64,000 nt of DNA, taken from the NCBI RefSeq assembly GCF_015352425.1, contig NZ_JADKNH010000003.1, positions 62,001 through 126,000 on the forward strand. The letters run 5' to 3'. Below are positions 1 through 8,030 of the stretch, in pieces. Each line of letters opens with the position of its first letter. Within the stretch, counting starts at the first letter, position 1. A model generated the notes under the pieces. The model was not told where the DNA came from, ran no database searches, and saw nothing but the letters and a program-made list of their open reading frames with translations. The position numbers and the translations under genes were made by a program. This stretch comes from Fusibacter ferrireducens. Its GTDB lineage: Bacteria; Bacillota; Clostridia; Peptostreptococcales; Acidaminobacteraceae.

Positions 1-738
1 CCAGATATACTTACTAAAAATAACAAACGTAACTAATAATAAGGTCAAGATGCTTAGTGTGGTGATCAAATATGCTCCATTGTCAAATTGAAGCCCATTT
101 TCAGCCATAATACCACTAATGATTGCAATAGAAGAAAGATGAATGCCTCTAAAAGGGAGTGCATATGATCCCATAGCGGCAAGATAAGTCCCTAATAGCA
201 TGATGCGTTTTAGATCTGTGTTCTTTTCGACACCGCATAATTCAGCGATACTATCGATTAAAGGAAACATTAGAACCAACATGAGTGTCGGTGTGATAAA
301 GAGTGCTGTGAATCCTAAAATAGCCATGAAGAGTGTCAATAGTAGGCGCGTTGGATGTCCTGTTATAAACTTAAACTTTAATAATTTTGGAACCAAAAGA
401 TTGAAAACGCCACTATCGGCAACAGCACCAGCAAGTGCCATTACCCAAATGATTTGTTGAATAGATGGATTACCAAACCATGTGGCTAGAATACCTGCTC
501 CAGTATCGAATCCCCCCCAAACTAATGAAAACAGGCCCAAAAGTGAAGGCCAAAATACTTGACCCGTAGTGATAGTAGCAAGTAGAACACCAAAAAAAGT
601 ACCCAAAACTGTGATTCCTAATTCGTTGATTCCAGCAAAAGGTTTAACCACAAGGCGAAATCCGAACATTAAGAGAATTGATACAATTACCCAGAAATAG
701 TAAAAAGTGTTTTTGCTTTTTGCGGAGGTTGTAAACAT
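1..738 (-). CDS. DASS/IT-superfamily anion (dicarboxylate-type) permease, 3' end cut by window edge
   Basis: An open frame runs on the minus strand from ATG at 738 through the window edge (246 codons visible, no stop), so the C-terminal half is missing. The protein opens with a short hydrophilic leader, a membrane segment, and then alternating hydrophobic helices and Gly/Pro/Thr-rich loops, as in the SLC13/DASS and related ion-transporter (IT) carriers; phrases such as WVMALAGAVADSGVFN and LFITPTLMLVLMFPLID are typical of re-entrant-loop carriers. AAAGGA sits 8 bases before the ATG at 738; the in-frame ATG at 747 is too close to it. The gene is divergent from the MarR gene at 1203 and has its own promoter at 877-905. 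Inferred role: uptake of an organic anion used by the oxidoreductase-ptb-buk genes. The substrate cannot be read from the sequence. Confidence 0.7.
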   Translation of the reverse strand, partial: MFTTSAKSKNTFYYFWVIVSILLMFGFRLVVKPFAGINELGITVLGTFFGVLLATITTGQVFWPSLLGLFSLVWGGFDTGAGILATWFGNPSIQQIIWVMALAGAVADSGVFNLLVPKLLKFKFITGHPTRLLLTLFMAILGFTALFITPTLMLVLMFPLIDSIAELCGVEKNTDLKRIMLLGTYLAAMGSYALPFRGIHLSSIAIISGIMAENGLQFDNGAYLITTLSILTLLLVTFVIFSKYIW

Positions 739-876
739 AAAATACATCCTTTCTTAAACTTATTTTACTTTTTTATTTTGCTGAGCTGAAGTATGGTGTT
801 AAATATGAGTAGCATCATATAGCTTAAAAGCAAGATTATTTTAGCCCCAACAAAAATAATCTCTGATGTTGATTGA

Positions 877-905
877 ATTTTATCATACAATATTTAATTA
901 TTCAA
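877..905 (-). promoter_or_regulatory. Promoter of the DASS permease
   Basis: Read on the minus strand: TTGAAT (905-900), 17-base spacer, TAAAAT (882-877), with an extended -10 TG one base before the hexamer. Good match to sigma-A. Confidence 0.6.
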
Positions 906-916
906 TGATTAATAAT
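897..916. promoter_or_regulatory. Candidate operator over the permease -35 box
   Basis: ATTATT and AATAAT form a perfect 6-bp inverted repeat around an 8-base centre, overlapping the leftward -35 hexamer. A MarR dimer site would fit the position, but AT-rich inverted repeats arise easily by chance. Confidence 0.3.
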
Positions 917-1072
917 ACAAAAATTTATTATAATTAAAGTTACTATATACATATTTATTATAAAAGAATTTAGATTTATTTCAAAAGGACTTAGAACATT
1001 GGAATCGAAGGGCCACTAAAGGTTTCAATGGAGGCAGAACCCCATAAGTAAAATATGTGGCAAAAGGGTTAG

Positions 1073-1101
1073 TTGACTTTTTTTAAAGGGATAGGTATAC
1101 T
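1073..1101 (+). promoter_or_regulatory. Promoter of marR
   Basis: TTGACT (1073-1078), 17-base spacer, TATACT (1096-1101). Near-consensus sigma-A promoter about 100 bases before the ATG at 1203. Confidence 0.7.
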
Positions 1102-1202
1102 GAGTAGGAGATAGTCAATTAATGGATAATTCAAGGTAATATAAGATTTTTCAAAAACACTATGATTAAATGATATGACTAAATGAGATTAAAGGAAAGT
1201 GA

Positions 1203-1730
1203 ATGAAAATGAGTGAGATTAAAGAAAGAAAACCAGATGCTGTAAATGATAATGTAGATCCAAAATTGAGAAAAAAAATCTTGGATACTTTAGATAATCA
1301 ATCTGCTATTAACATTCAAATGAATTTTTGGTTCAATGAAATGATGAAATATCATGGCGTGAATTATTCAGAATATCGCATTATCAGACTTTTGACAAAA
1401 TATCCTGATGGTGTGGAACCTTCTGTAATTGCAGATAAGCTAGCAATTCTAAGACAAACTGTAACGAATATGGTGGACAATTTGCAGAATTCTTTTTTTG
1501 TAGAGAGAATTCCTCATCCAGTGGATAGAAGACGTATTTACGTGAAGTTAACCCCAGAGGGACAAACCTTGGCGGGCAAGCTTATGGATGAAATGGAAAA
1601 GGTGCAGATCAACGTCTTATCCAAGTTTACCACTGAAGAAATGCTAGAATATCTAGAAATTAGAACGAAGATCATTGAGTACACTGAAAGTGAAATAAAG
1701 TGTAGATATATTGAAGAATGTAAAGAGTAG
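1203..1730 (+). CDS. MarR-family transcriptional regulator
   Basis: 175 residues. After a charged N-terminal extension of about 35 residues comes the MarR winged-helix core: the recognition region around PSVIADKLAILRQTVTNMVD, the wing with the hallmark HPVDRRRIYVKLTPEG, and a C-terminal dimerisation helix pair. AAAGGA lies 6 bases before the first ATG; a second in-frame ATG lies two codons later. It is divergent from a permease and upstream of the FAD oxidoreductase, small Cys protein, ptb and buk, so it probably senses an organic acid or its CoA ester and controls this cluster. The N-terminal extension is longer than in typical MarR proteins of about 145 residues. Confidence 0.88.
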   Translation: MKMSEIKERKPDAVNDNVDPKLRKKILDTLDNQSAINIQMNFWFNEMMKYHGVNYSEYRIIRLLTKYPDGVEPSVIADKLAILRQTVTNMVDNLQNSFFVERIPHPVDRRRIYVKLTPEGQTLAGKLMDEMEKVQINVLSKFTTEEMLEYLEIRTKIIEYTESEIKCRYIEECKE

Positions 1731-1737
1731 CGATAGA

Positions 1738-1772
1738 ACCTGTTTCCAACTAATGGAATCAGGTTTTTTTTT
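1738..1772 (+). terminator. Intrinsic terminator after marR
   Basis: CCTGTTTCC pairs with GGAATCAGG (one mismatch) around a short loop, followed by ten T residues. It separates marR from the oxidoreductase gene, which therefore needs its own promoter. Confidence 0.75.
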
Positions 1773-1776
1773 AAAA

Positions 1777-1847
1777 CAACAAGATTTGAGCCGAAAGCTG
1801 TGCTGAGGGATGTTCACCCTCAAACAGCGTCAGCGAAAATCGTTTTG
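1777..1847. repeat. 71-bp near-palindromic intergenic repeat, copy 1
   Basis: Aligned by eye, 66 of 71 bases match the copy at 28233-28303 without gaps. The ends CAACAAGATTT and AAATCGTTTTG pair at 9 of 11 positions. Inside, GCTGT pairs with ACAGC and TGAGGG pairs perfectly with CCCTCA around a 7-base loop, so the element can fold into one long hairpin. It begins five bases after the T-tract of the marR terminator. No coding frame is apparent; it resembles REP/MITE-like elements by architecture, not by recognised sequence. Confidence 0.75.
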
Positions 1848-1936
1848 GGGCATCAGAGATGACACAAATGTTGTTATAAGATCAAATGATATTAAAAATG
1901 AAAAAAAGCATTGAAAGAAAAAAACAACTGTGATAG

Positions 1937-1962
1937 TATTTGATTATAAAATATTTGATTAT
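1937..1962 (+). promoter_or_regulatory. Direct repeat upstream of the FAD oxidoreductase
   Basis: TATTTGATTAT occurs at 1937-1947 and again at 1952-1962, 15 bp apart, about 70-90 bases before the ATG at 2030. A TATAAT-like box lies at 1972-1977 but no good -35 is seen at the right distance, so this may be an activator-dependent promoter. Low certainty because of base composition. Confidence 0.3.
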
Positions 1963-2029
1963 TTTAAATTTTATAATAATCTATTGGCATAAAGCCGATT
2001 TATTATTAGCGTTTAAGGAGGAGTAATTA

Positions 2030-3373
2030 ATGAGTAAGGTAATCATGGAACCGTCAAGGCAGATTCCAATCCTTGATGAAGCAGATGTTGTGGTTATTGG
2101 TTCAGGACCAGCGGGACATTCTGCAGCGGTTGCAGCAGCAAGAAGCGGCGCAGGAAAAGTAATTCTTGTTGAGCGTTACAACCATTTAGGTGGTATGGCA
2201 ACTGGCGGATTTGTACTTCTAGTACCACATCTCTCTTTTGGCGGCACAATTATGTCGGGTGGATTGCAGCAAGAATGGATTGACCGCATGGAGAAACTCA
2301 ATTATGGTGCTGTTGGCCCTACTAAAGAGTCTGTGGGTAGTGTGGATCCAGAGCTCATCCAGAAATGGGCAGGGTACTGGGGATTTGTACTCAATGATAA
2401 TATCAATTATGGTGCATATTTAGACCCCGACCAACTTAAAGTCGTGTTAGATGAGATGATTAATGAACAAGGCGAGAAAATTACCACTTATCTACATGGA
2501 TGGGCTGTTGGTGCAGTTATGGATGGTGACGCCATTAAAGGTGTTATCATTGAAAGCAAGGAAGGGCGTCAAGCGATTATGGGAAAGGTTGTCATCGACT
2601 GTACTGGTGATGCAGATATCTGTGCATTTGCAGGGGGTGGATTTGATGAGGATCGTGATAAGTCTCTAAGAAGCGCGTCTATGGCAGCAGTATATCGTTT
2701 AGGTGGCGTTGACTTTAAGCATTTTGCAGATTGGAAAGTGAAAAATTTTAAAGAATGGTATGAAGTTCATATGGCAAATATGGCGAAAATTACAGGCTTT
2801 AAAATGTCTCCACACGCAACACCTCGTAATGATCAATGTTGGATCAATAACTGGATTCCTAAGTATTGTCTCAATATTAAAGATCTCACAAGCGTCGATA
2901 TGAGCGTTAGAAAAACAATGTATGAAGCGATTGACTATCTTAAGGAAAATATTCCTGGCTTTAAAGATGCATTTCTAATTGATATAGCACCTCAAACAGG
3001 AACGCGTGGCAGTAGAAGAATTCACGGCATGTACAAATTGACTAAAGATGACTTAGATAACACTTATGCGCATGAAGACACCATTTCTGTTGTACCCCCA
3101 TTTAACTTTGGTGTTTGTCAGACGCCAACTGAAATTCCGTATCGCGTAATGGTACCAGTAAAAATTGAGAATTTACTTGTGGCAGGACGTTCATTCTCTT
3201 CCTCCCATGAAGCTAATGACTGGTCCAACTTAATACCACATTGTGCGAACTTAGGGCATGCAGCAGGTGTTGCGGCAGCAATAGCAATAAAAGATGGCAC
3301 GTCGGTTAGAGATGTTAATATTCAAAAAGTCCAAACCGTATTAAAAGATCAAAACACATATTTGCCAAGATAA
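2030..3373 (+). CDS. FAD-dependent oxidoreductase (FAD_oxidored family)
   Basis: 447 residues. The N-terminus carries a dinucleotide-binding fold: GSGPAG at residues 24-29, the acidic end of beta-2 (VERYNHLGG, E48) and a GDAD motif in the middle (VIDCTGDADICAFAGGG). The C-terminal FAD contact LLVAGRSFSSSHEAN and LGHAAGVAAAIAI are characteristic of the FAD-dependent oxidoreductase family PF12831, whose members have diverse or unknown substrates. No signal peptide, so cytoplasmic. The start is fixed by AAGGAGGAG at 2015-2023. It is followed by a small Cys-tailed protein and by ptb-buk, suggesting that it oxidises or reduces an acid intermediate before CoA-ester energy conservation. The exact reaction cannot be deduced. 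Confidence 0.82.
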   Translation: MSKVIMEPSRQIPILDEADVVVIGSGPAGHSAAVAAARSGAGKVILVERYNHLGGMATGGFVLLVPHLSFGGTIMSGGLQQEWIDRMEKLNYGAVGPTKESVGSVDPELIQKWAGYWGFVLNDNINYGAYLDPDQLKVVLDEMINEQGEKITTYLHGWAVGAVMDGDAIKGVIIESKEGRQAIMGKVVIDCTGDADICAFAGGGFDEDRDKSLRSASMAAVYRLGGVDFKHFADWKVKNFKEWYEVHMANMAKITGFKMSPHATPRNDQCWINNWIPKYCLNIKDLTSVDMSVRKTMYEAIDYLKENIPGFKDAFLIDIAPQTGTRGSRRIHGMYKLTKDDLDNTYAHEDTISVVPPFNFGVCQTPTEIPYRVMVPVKIENLLVAGRSFSSSHEANDWSNLIPHCANLGHAAGVAAAIAIKDGTSVRDVNIQKVQTVLKDQNTYLPR

Positions 3374-3472
3374 AAGAGTGAATGTATAGATCAAGTTAAA
3401 AATGAGTTTTTTGAGCTGAAGTGGATGCTTATTAAAGCCCCAATCTTATAATAAGCTATCGCGAAATTAAAT

Positions 3473-3502
3473 AATTCCCGGCACGTACTTCTGTCGGGAG
3501 TT
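3473..3502 (+). other. Hairpin between oxidoreductase and small Cys protein
   Basis: AATTCCCG and CGGGAGTT pair (one G-T wobble) around a 14-base loop. No T-tract follows, so it is more likely an mRNA-stabilising or processing hairpin than a terminator. Confidence 0.4.
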
Positions 3503-3555
3503 ATATTTATCCTTTAAAGTTAGAGCGTAGAGTACGATAAAAAGGAGGTGCAATT

Positions 3556-3786
3556 TTGTCTGTAAAAGCTTTTATAATTGAAATAGATGAAAATGAAGAG
3601 GCAAAAGAAGCGCATATAAAAGAGAAACACGCAAAAGAATTGTGTTTAAAAGAAGAAGAGCAAAAGGCGATTCCAGAGGCGGAAAAGAGCACTCCAGAGG
3701 CGCAAGAGACAACAGGAAATCTCAAGTTTATTGTACCGGGTTGCGCTACGGGCAATGCATGCAACAAATGCGGCAACTGTCACTAA
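3556..3786 (+). CDS. Small protein with cysteine-rich C-terminus (unknown function)
   Basis: 76 residues from a TTG start with an excellent AAAGGAGGTG five bases upstream (3541-3550), which is the main evidence that it is real. The first 50 residues are very charged and Glu/Lys/Ala-rich, probably helical; the last 14 hold Cys63, Cys69, Cys72, Cys75 and terminal His76 (C-x5-C-x2-C-x2-C-H). Cys30 is a fifth cysteine. No signal peptide or membrane segment. I do not recognise the family. The tail could bind zinc or an Fe-S cluster, or be a redox partner for the flavoprotein just upstream. The CGNCH end fits CXXCH formally, but a c-type heme is unlikely without an export signal. Confidence 0.65.
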   Translation: MSVKAFIIEIDENEEAKEAHIKEKHAKELCLKEEEQKAIPEAEKSTPEAQETTGNLKFIVPGCATGNACNKCGNCH

Positions 3787-3797
3787 ATCAGTGATAA

Positions 3798-3814
3798 ACT
3801 CATAAATTATGAGT
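3798..3814. promoter_or_regulatory. 17-bp perfect palindrome upstream of ptb
   Basis: ACTCATAA and TTATGAGT flank a single central A: an 8-1-8 perfect inverted repeat, 71 bases before the ptb start. It could be a regulator half-site pair for an internal ptb-buk promoter or a small hairpin; no T-tract follows. Confidence 0.45.
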
Positions 3815-3884
3815 ACGATCATTGTATTCGAGGTATCATTTTTATTAAAGCACATATGTGGTGAAAAGGATGAGGAGAACAGGG

Positions 3885-4787
3885 ATGGTATTTAAAAATT
3901 TTGACGAACTCGTAAATGCTGTGCAAAAATCAGAGCAGATTAAGAAAGTGGTCGTTGTATCTGCACATGAAGAACATACGATTCAAGCTGTTTTAAAAGC
4001 TCAAAAAGATCGTATTTTAAGTCCAATATGGATAGGGGATAAACCTAAAATTGAAGCCATACTTCATGAACTCGACGAAACGGTTGACGGTCATGAAATC
4101 ATCCATGTGCCTGATGATGTAGAAGCTGCAGAGTTGGCAGTTAGCTTAATTCATCAAAATAGAGCAGACTTTATTATGAAAGGAAAGATACAGACTGCTG
4201 ATCTTTTAAAAGCAGTTGTCAACAAGGAGAATGGCCTTGGCATGGGCACGATAATGTCTCATTTTGCAATCAACGAAATCCCTCAATATCACAAGTTAGT
4301 GGTGACAACGGATGGAGGCATGGTCATGTATCCAAACTTGATACAAAAAAAACAAATTATCCAAAATGCTGTAAAGACATTGAAAATACTTGGATATGAT
4401 TGTCCTAAAGTTGCGGTTCTCGCGGCAATAGAGACTGTAAATGCAAAGATGCCAGAGACAGTTGATGCAGATCTTTTAAAGAAAATGAATCAAAGTGGCG
4501 AAATTGAGAACTGTATTGTGGAGGGTCCAATATCTTATGATTTGGTTATGAGTCGATCTTCTGCTGCAATAAAAAATTATCAAAGTCCCATTGTTGGAGA
4601 TGCAGATATTCTAGTAGTGCCGAATATAACGGTGGGCAATATTTTAGGAAAGTCACTGGTCTATTCGGCAGGGGCGAAAATGGCAGGATTTGTCGTTGGC
4701 GCCAAAGTGCCTATTGTATTGACGTCAAGAGGCTCAACTTCAGAAGAAAAATATCTTTCTTTAGTTTTAGCGGCATCCGTTGCTTAA
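3885..4787 (+). CDS. ptb: Phosphate butyryltransferase (phosphotransbutyrylase)
   Basis: 300 residues from the ATG at 3885, which has GAGGAG at 3872-3877 with a 7-base spacer; a GTG at 3858 would add nine residues but lacks a site. The length matches clostridial Ptb (about 300). The protein converts butyryl-CoA plus phosphate to butyryl phosphate plus CoA. Family hallmarks are the N-terminal VVVVSAHEEHTIQAV, central MKGKIQTADLLKAVV and GLGMGTIMSH, and the C-terminal AKMAGFVVGAKVPIVLTSRG shared with phosphotransacetylases. Butyrate kinase follows 146 bases downstream, completing CoA ester to ATP plus acid. Related branched or unsaturated acyl substrates are possible, given the upstream oxidoreductase and permease. 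Confidence 0.92.
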   Translation: MVFKNFDELVNAVQKSEQIKKVVVVSAHEEHTIQAVLKAQKDRILSPIWIGDKPKIEAILHELDETVDGHEIIHVPDDVEAAELAVSLIHQNRADFIMKGKIQTADLLKAVVNKENGLGMGTIMSHFAINEIPQYHKLVVTTDGGMVMYPNLIQKKQIIQNAVKTLKILGYDCPKVAVLAAIETVNAKMPETVDADLLKKMNQSGEIENCIVEGPISYDLVMSRSSAAIKNYQSPIVGDADILVVPNITVGNILGKSLVYSAGAKMAGFVVGAKVPIVLTSRGSTSEEKYLSLVLAASVA

Positions 4788-4832
4788 ATACTTCAAGAAA
4801 TAGGGTATTATATATAAATAGAAAGTCTATGA

Positions 4833-4867
4833 AATGAAAAGCATATAAATAATGAAAAGCATCTAAA
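4833..4867 (+). repeat. Tandem 17-bp direct repeat between ptb and buk
   Basis: AATGAAAAGCATATAAA (4833-4849) is followed by AATGAAAAGCATCTAAA (4851-4867), one mismatch, 18-bp period. Could be a regulator site or a small slippage duplication. Confidence 0.45.
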
Positions 4868-4933
4868 TTTTGATCGCTTTAGAGGTTATAGGATATCCTT
4901 TAAAAACTAAATACATTATACGAGGAGTGCGCA

Positions 4934-6010
4934 ATGGGGTATAAAGTACTGGCGATAAATCCCGGATCAACATCGACTAAAATCGCTTTATTTGAAGATG
5001 AAAATGAAATTTATTCTGAAAATATAGAGCATGCCGCTGATGAATTAAATGCTTTTGATAGGGTTGGAGATCAGTTTGAAATGAGAAAAGATGCCATTCT
5101 TTCTTCACTTAATTCCAATGGCTATGATGTCACGATACTCTCTGCTGTGGTGGGTAGAGGGGGCATGTTGCCTCCAGTGAAATCTGGTGCATATGAAGTC
5201 AATGCAGTCATGGTGGACAGATTAAAAAATAGAGCAATTTATGAGCATGCTTCGAATTTAGGTGCATTGATTGCTTATGAAATAGCTAATATGGCTCAGG
5301 TAACAGCTTATATCTACGATTCTGTTCGAGTGGATGAAATGAACGATGTGGCACGGATTTCTGGAATGGTCGATATCCCCAGAGAAAGTAATAGTCATGC
5401 CCTAAATTCGCGCGCTATGGCATTAAAACTTTCCAAACAACTGGGTAAAGCCTACGATCAAATGAACTTTATTGTGGCACACATGGGTGGTGGTATTTCC
5501 ATTTCGGTGCATGAAAAGGGCAAGATGGTGGATATAATAGCCGATGATGAGGGACCATTTTCTCCTGAAAGAGCTGGGAGAGTGCCTTGCAAGCAACTGG
5601 TGAATTTTTGTTATTCAGAAAAGTATAGTTTGAAGGATATCAAAAATGTCATGAGAACCCAAAGTGGTTTAAAAGGTTATTTGGGAACGGCAGATGCTAG
5701 AGCCGTTGAAAAGATGATTGAACAAGGTGATGCTTATGCAAAGCTCATATACGAATCACTTGCTTACCAGGTTTCAAAAGGGATTGGTGAACTGGCCACA
5801 GTTGTAGATGGTAAAGTAGATGCTATTATTCTAACAGGAGGCATAGCGCATTCAAAACTGCTGACATCGTGGATTGAAAAAAAGGTGGCTTTTATTGCAT
5901 CCGTTTACGTGCTCCCAGGTGAGAATGAAATGTCGGCGTTGGCACTTGGCGCTCTGAGAGTTTTAAGAAATGAAGAAGTTGCAAGTCAATATTCAGAGAG
6001 CGATGCTTAA
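4934..6010 (+). CDS. buk: Butyrate kinase
   Basis: 358 residues, the usual butyrate kinase length. ASKHA-fold acetokinase-family motifs are clear: INPGSTSTKIALFEDE at the N-terminus (phosphate-binding), HMGGGISISVHEKGKMVD in the middle and ILTGGIAHS near the C-terminus (adenosine binding). It transfers phosphate between butyryl phosphate and ADP in the cytoplasm, giving ATP and butyrate. The site CGAGGAGTG lies seven bases before the ATG. The gene ends at a strong bidirectional hairpin shared with the convergent ABC exporter operon. Confidence 0.93.
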   Translation: MGYKVLAINPGSTSTKIALFEDENEIYSENIEHAADELNAFDRVGDQFEMRKDAILSSLNSNGYDVTILSAVVGRGGMLPPVKSGAYEVNAVMVDRLKNRAIYEHASNLGALIAYEIANMAQVTAYIYDSVRVDEMNDVARISGMVDIPRESNSHALNSRAMALKLSKQLGKAYDQMNFIVAHMGGGISISVHEKGKMVDIIADDEGPFSPERAGRVPCKQLVNFCYSEKYSLKDIKNVMRTQSGLKGYLGTADARAVEKMIEQGDAYAKLIYESLAYQVSKGIGELATVVDGKVDAIILTGGIAHSKLLTSWIEKKVAFIASVYVLPGENEMSALALGALRVLRNEEVASQYSESDA

Positions 6011-6050
6011 AATAGGAAGCGTGTTTTTTTAAAAGCCAAATAGAGGATCA

Positions 6051-6102
6051 AGAGGGGCCATTTTAAAATGACTAAAATATATCATTTTAAAATGGCCCCT
6101 CT
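6051..6102. terminator. Bidirectional hairpin terminator, perfect 21-bp stem
   Basis: Arms 6051-6071 and 6082-6102 are exact reverse complements (AGAGGGGCC core continuing into ATTTTAAAATGA) around a 10-base loop. It lies between convergent buk and the ABC exporter. T-tracts are weak on both sides, but the stem is unusually long. Confidence 0.8.
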
Positions 6103-6134
6103 TTGATGTGTTAAAATGAGATTTAATCTAGTTT

Positions 6135-8030
6135 TTAATCCAGTTCAAAAGCACCTGTGTAAAGCTGATAGTATTTGCCCTTTTGTGTAATCAGTTCATC
6201 ATGGCTGCCGCGTTCAATGATTTGTCCCTGTTCAAGCACCATGATGACATCCGCATTTTTTATAGTGGAAAGTCTATGAGCAATGACGAATACAGTTCTA
6301 CCTTTCATAAGTGCATCCATTCCTTTTTGTACAATGGCTTCAGTTCTGGTATCAATAGATGAAGTCGCTTCATCCAAAATCATAACAGGCGGATCGGCTA
6401 CAGCTGCACGGGCGATGGAGATCAATTGTCGCTGTCCTTGAGAAAGGCTACTGCCATCACCTTTGATAATCGTTTGATAGCCTTGCGGGAGCATGTGGAT
6501 AAAGCCATCTGCATTTGCAAGTTTTGCGGCAGCAATACAGTCCTCATCTGTTGCATCAAGCTTACCATAACGAATATTATCCATTACTGTCCCTGTGAAC
6601 AGATTGACATCTTGCAGAACAATACCAAGCGATCGACGAAGCGAAGCTTTTTTAATCTTATTAATATTAATGCCATCATAACGAATTTTGCCGTCAGCTA
6701 TATCATAGAAACGGTTAATAAGATTGGTAATTGTTGTTTTCCCAGCACCTGTAGAGCCCACAAGAGCAACTTTTTGACCGGGCTTGGCATAAAGTGTGAT
6801 ATCGCGGAGCACTTTTTTATTTTCTTCGTATGCAAAATCCACATTAAAGAATTGGATGTGCCCAGTCATTGGCGTAAAAGTAATGGTGCCATCACTATGC
6901 GGATGTTTCCAAGCCCATAAATCTGTTCGTTCTGTACACTCTGCCAGCTCTCCATTCTCTAGTTTTGCGTTGACGAGCATGACATAGCCATCGTCTTGCT
7001 CTTCTATCTCATCCATCAATTCAAAAATCCTTGATGCGCCAGCAAGTGCCATAACCACCATGTTAAATTGCATGGAAATCTGACCGATAGGACTGATAAA
7101 ACTACGCGACAATGTAAGAAAAGATACAATTGTACCAATTGTGAGCACATTAAATCCCGTGATACTCAAATTAGGGAGCTCTGCAATACCAGCGGCACCT
7201 CCGATGATAGCAATGATGACATAGAGCATATAACCTAAGTTGCCTACGATAGGCATGGTGATATTACCATATTTATTAGCTTGAGTTGAACTGTGACAAA
7301 GTTCGTCATTTTTCTTATCGAATTCGAGTTTCGCTTGATCTTCATGGCAGAATACTTTGACGACTTTCTGACCACTGATGAGTTCTTCAATATAACCATT
7401 CACATCTCCAAGAGATTTTTGTTGTTTTACAAAGAAAGTTTGGCTCTTGCCCACTAGAAATTTAACGACTTTTAAAAGCACAAAAGTAAAGAATATAACA
7501 AAGGCAGTTAAGCCGATACTCAGGTAGAGCATGGCAACAAATACGGTTATGATGCTAATAAGTGAGGAAAACATTTGTGGCAAACTTTGTGAAATGGCTT
7601 GACGAAGCGTATCTGTATCATTGGTATAACGGCTCATGACATCCCCGTGATTATGGGTATCAAAATAATGTATGGGGAGTGTTTGCATATGTCCAAACAT
7701 TTTATCTCTGATTTTCTTCAGTGTACTCTGTGCAACAACGACCATGGTTTGATTGTAGAATAAAGTGGCAAGAACACCAATTGCATAAATAGCACCTATG
7801 AGTAGAATGGCATGCAATAGAGCCTTAAATAAAGGATGGTCTTGTCCAATTAAGGGCATAATATACTGGTCGATAAGTGTTTTGAGAAACAGTGCAGAAG
7901 CTGCGCTGGCAGCTGCACTTAAAAATATGCAAATCACGACGAAAACCAATCTAATTTTGTATTCGCTCATGTAAGAAAACAGTCTTTTTATGGTCCCAGG
8001 CTTAAAGCGATGTGCTACAGTTTTACTCAT
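6135..8030 (-). CDS. Heterodimeric ABC multidrug-type exporter, catalytic-site subunit
   Basis: 631 residues: an N-terminal six-helix ABC membrane domain followed by a nucleotide-binding domain with GSTGAGKTT (Walker A), ILDEATSS (Walker B with catalytic Glu) and AHRLS (H-loop His). Its signature is SLSQGQRQ rather than LSGGQ. The start is the ATG at 8030: GGAGGT lies seven bases upstream and is read inside the last codons of the preceding gene, with which it overlaps by 8 bases (translational coupling). A longer frame begins at 8156 but would overlap far into the neighbour. Together with the 583-residue protein it forms an asymmetric exporter with one consensus and one degenerate ATP site. 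Substrate unknown; probably drugs or lipids. Confidence 0.9.
   Translation of the reverse strand: MSKTVAHRFKPGTIKRLFSYMSEYKIRLVFVVICIFLSAAASAASALFLKTLIDQYIMPLIGQDHPLFKALLHAILLIGAIYAIGVLATLFYNQTMVVVAQSTLKKIRDKMFGHMQTLPIHYFDTHNHGDVMSRYTNDTDTLRQAISQSLPQMFSSLISIITVFVAMLYLSIGLTAFVIFFTFVLLKVVKFLVGKSQTFFVKQQKSLGDVNGYIEELISGQKVVKVFCHEDQAKLEFDKKNDELCHSSTQANKYGNITMPIVGNLGYMLYVIIAIIGGAAGIAELPNLSITGFNVLTIGTIVSFLTLSRSFISPIGQISMQFNMVVMALAGASRIFELMDEIEEQDDGYVMLVNAKLENGELAECTERTDLWAWKHPHSDGTITFTPMTGHIQFFNVDFAYEENKKVLRDITLYAKPGQKVALVGSTGAGKTTITNLINRFYDIADGKIRYDGININKIKKASLRRSLGIVLQDVNLFTGTVMDNIRYGKLDATDEDCIAAAKLANADGFIHMLPQGYQTIIKGDGSSLSQGQRQLISIARAAVADPPVMILDEATSSIDTRTEAIVQKGMDALMKGRTVFVIAHRLSTIKNADVIMVLEQGQIIERGSHDELITQKGKYYQLYTGAFELD

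Larger units (their letters stand above)
739..1202. other. Divergent regulatory region between permease and marR (464 bp)
   Basis: No coding frame is supported here. It holds one sigma-A type promoter for each divergent gene (877-905 leftward, 1073-1101 rightward), an AT-rich inverted repeat overlapping the leftward -35 box, and long 5' leaders of roughly 100-130 bases on both sides. The stretch between 960 and 1070 is less AT-rich than its surroundings but shows no clear fold. Confidence 0.6.

Noticed and set aside
200-460. An 86-codon plus-strand frame inside the first gene
   Set aside because: It is antisense to the permease reading frame, lacks a ribosome binding site and has a low-complexity composition.
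780-3425. TGAGCTGAAGT shared by 783 and 3413 as part of a dispersed repeat
   Set aside because: Only 11 bases match, with diverging flanks; too short to separate from chance.
3556-3786. CXXCH at the C-terminus of the small protein as a c-type heme site
   Set aside because: No export signal, no cytochrome maturation or other heme genes in view, and two extra cysteines nearby fit metal or Fe-S binding better.
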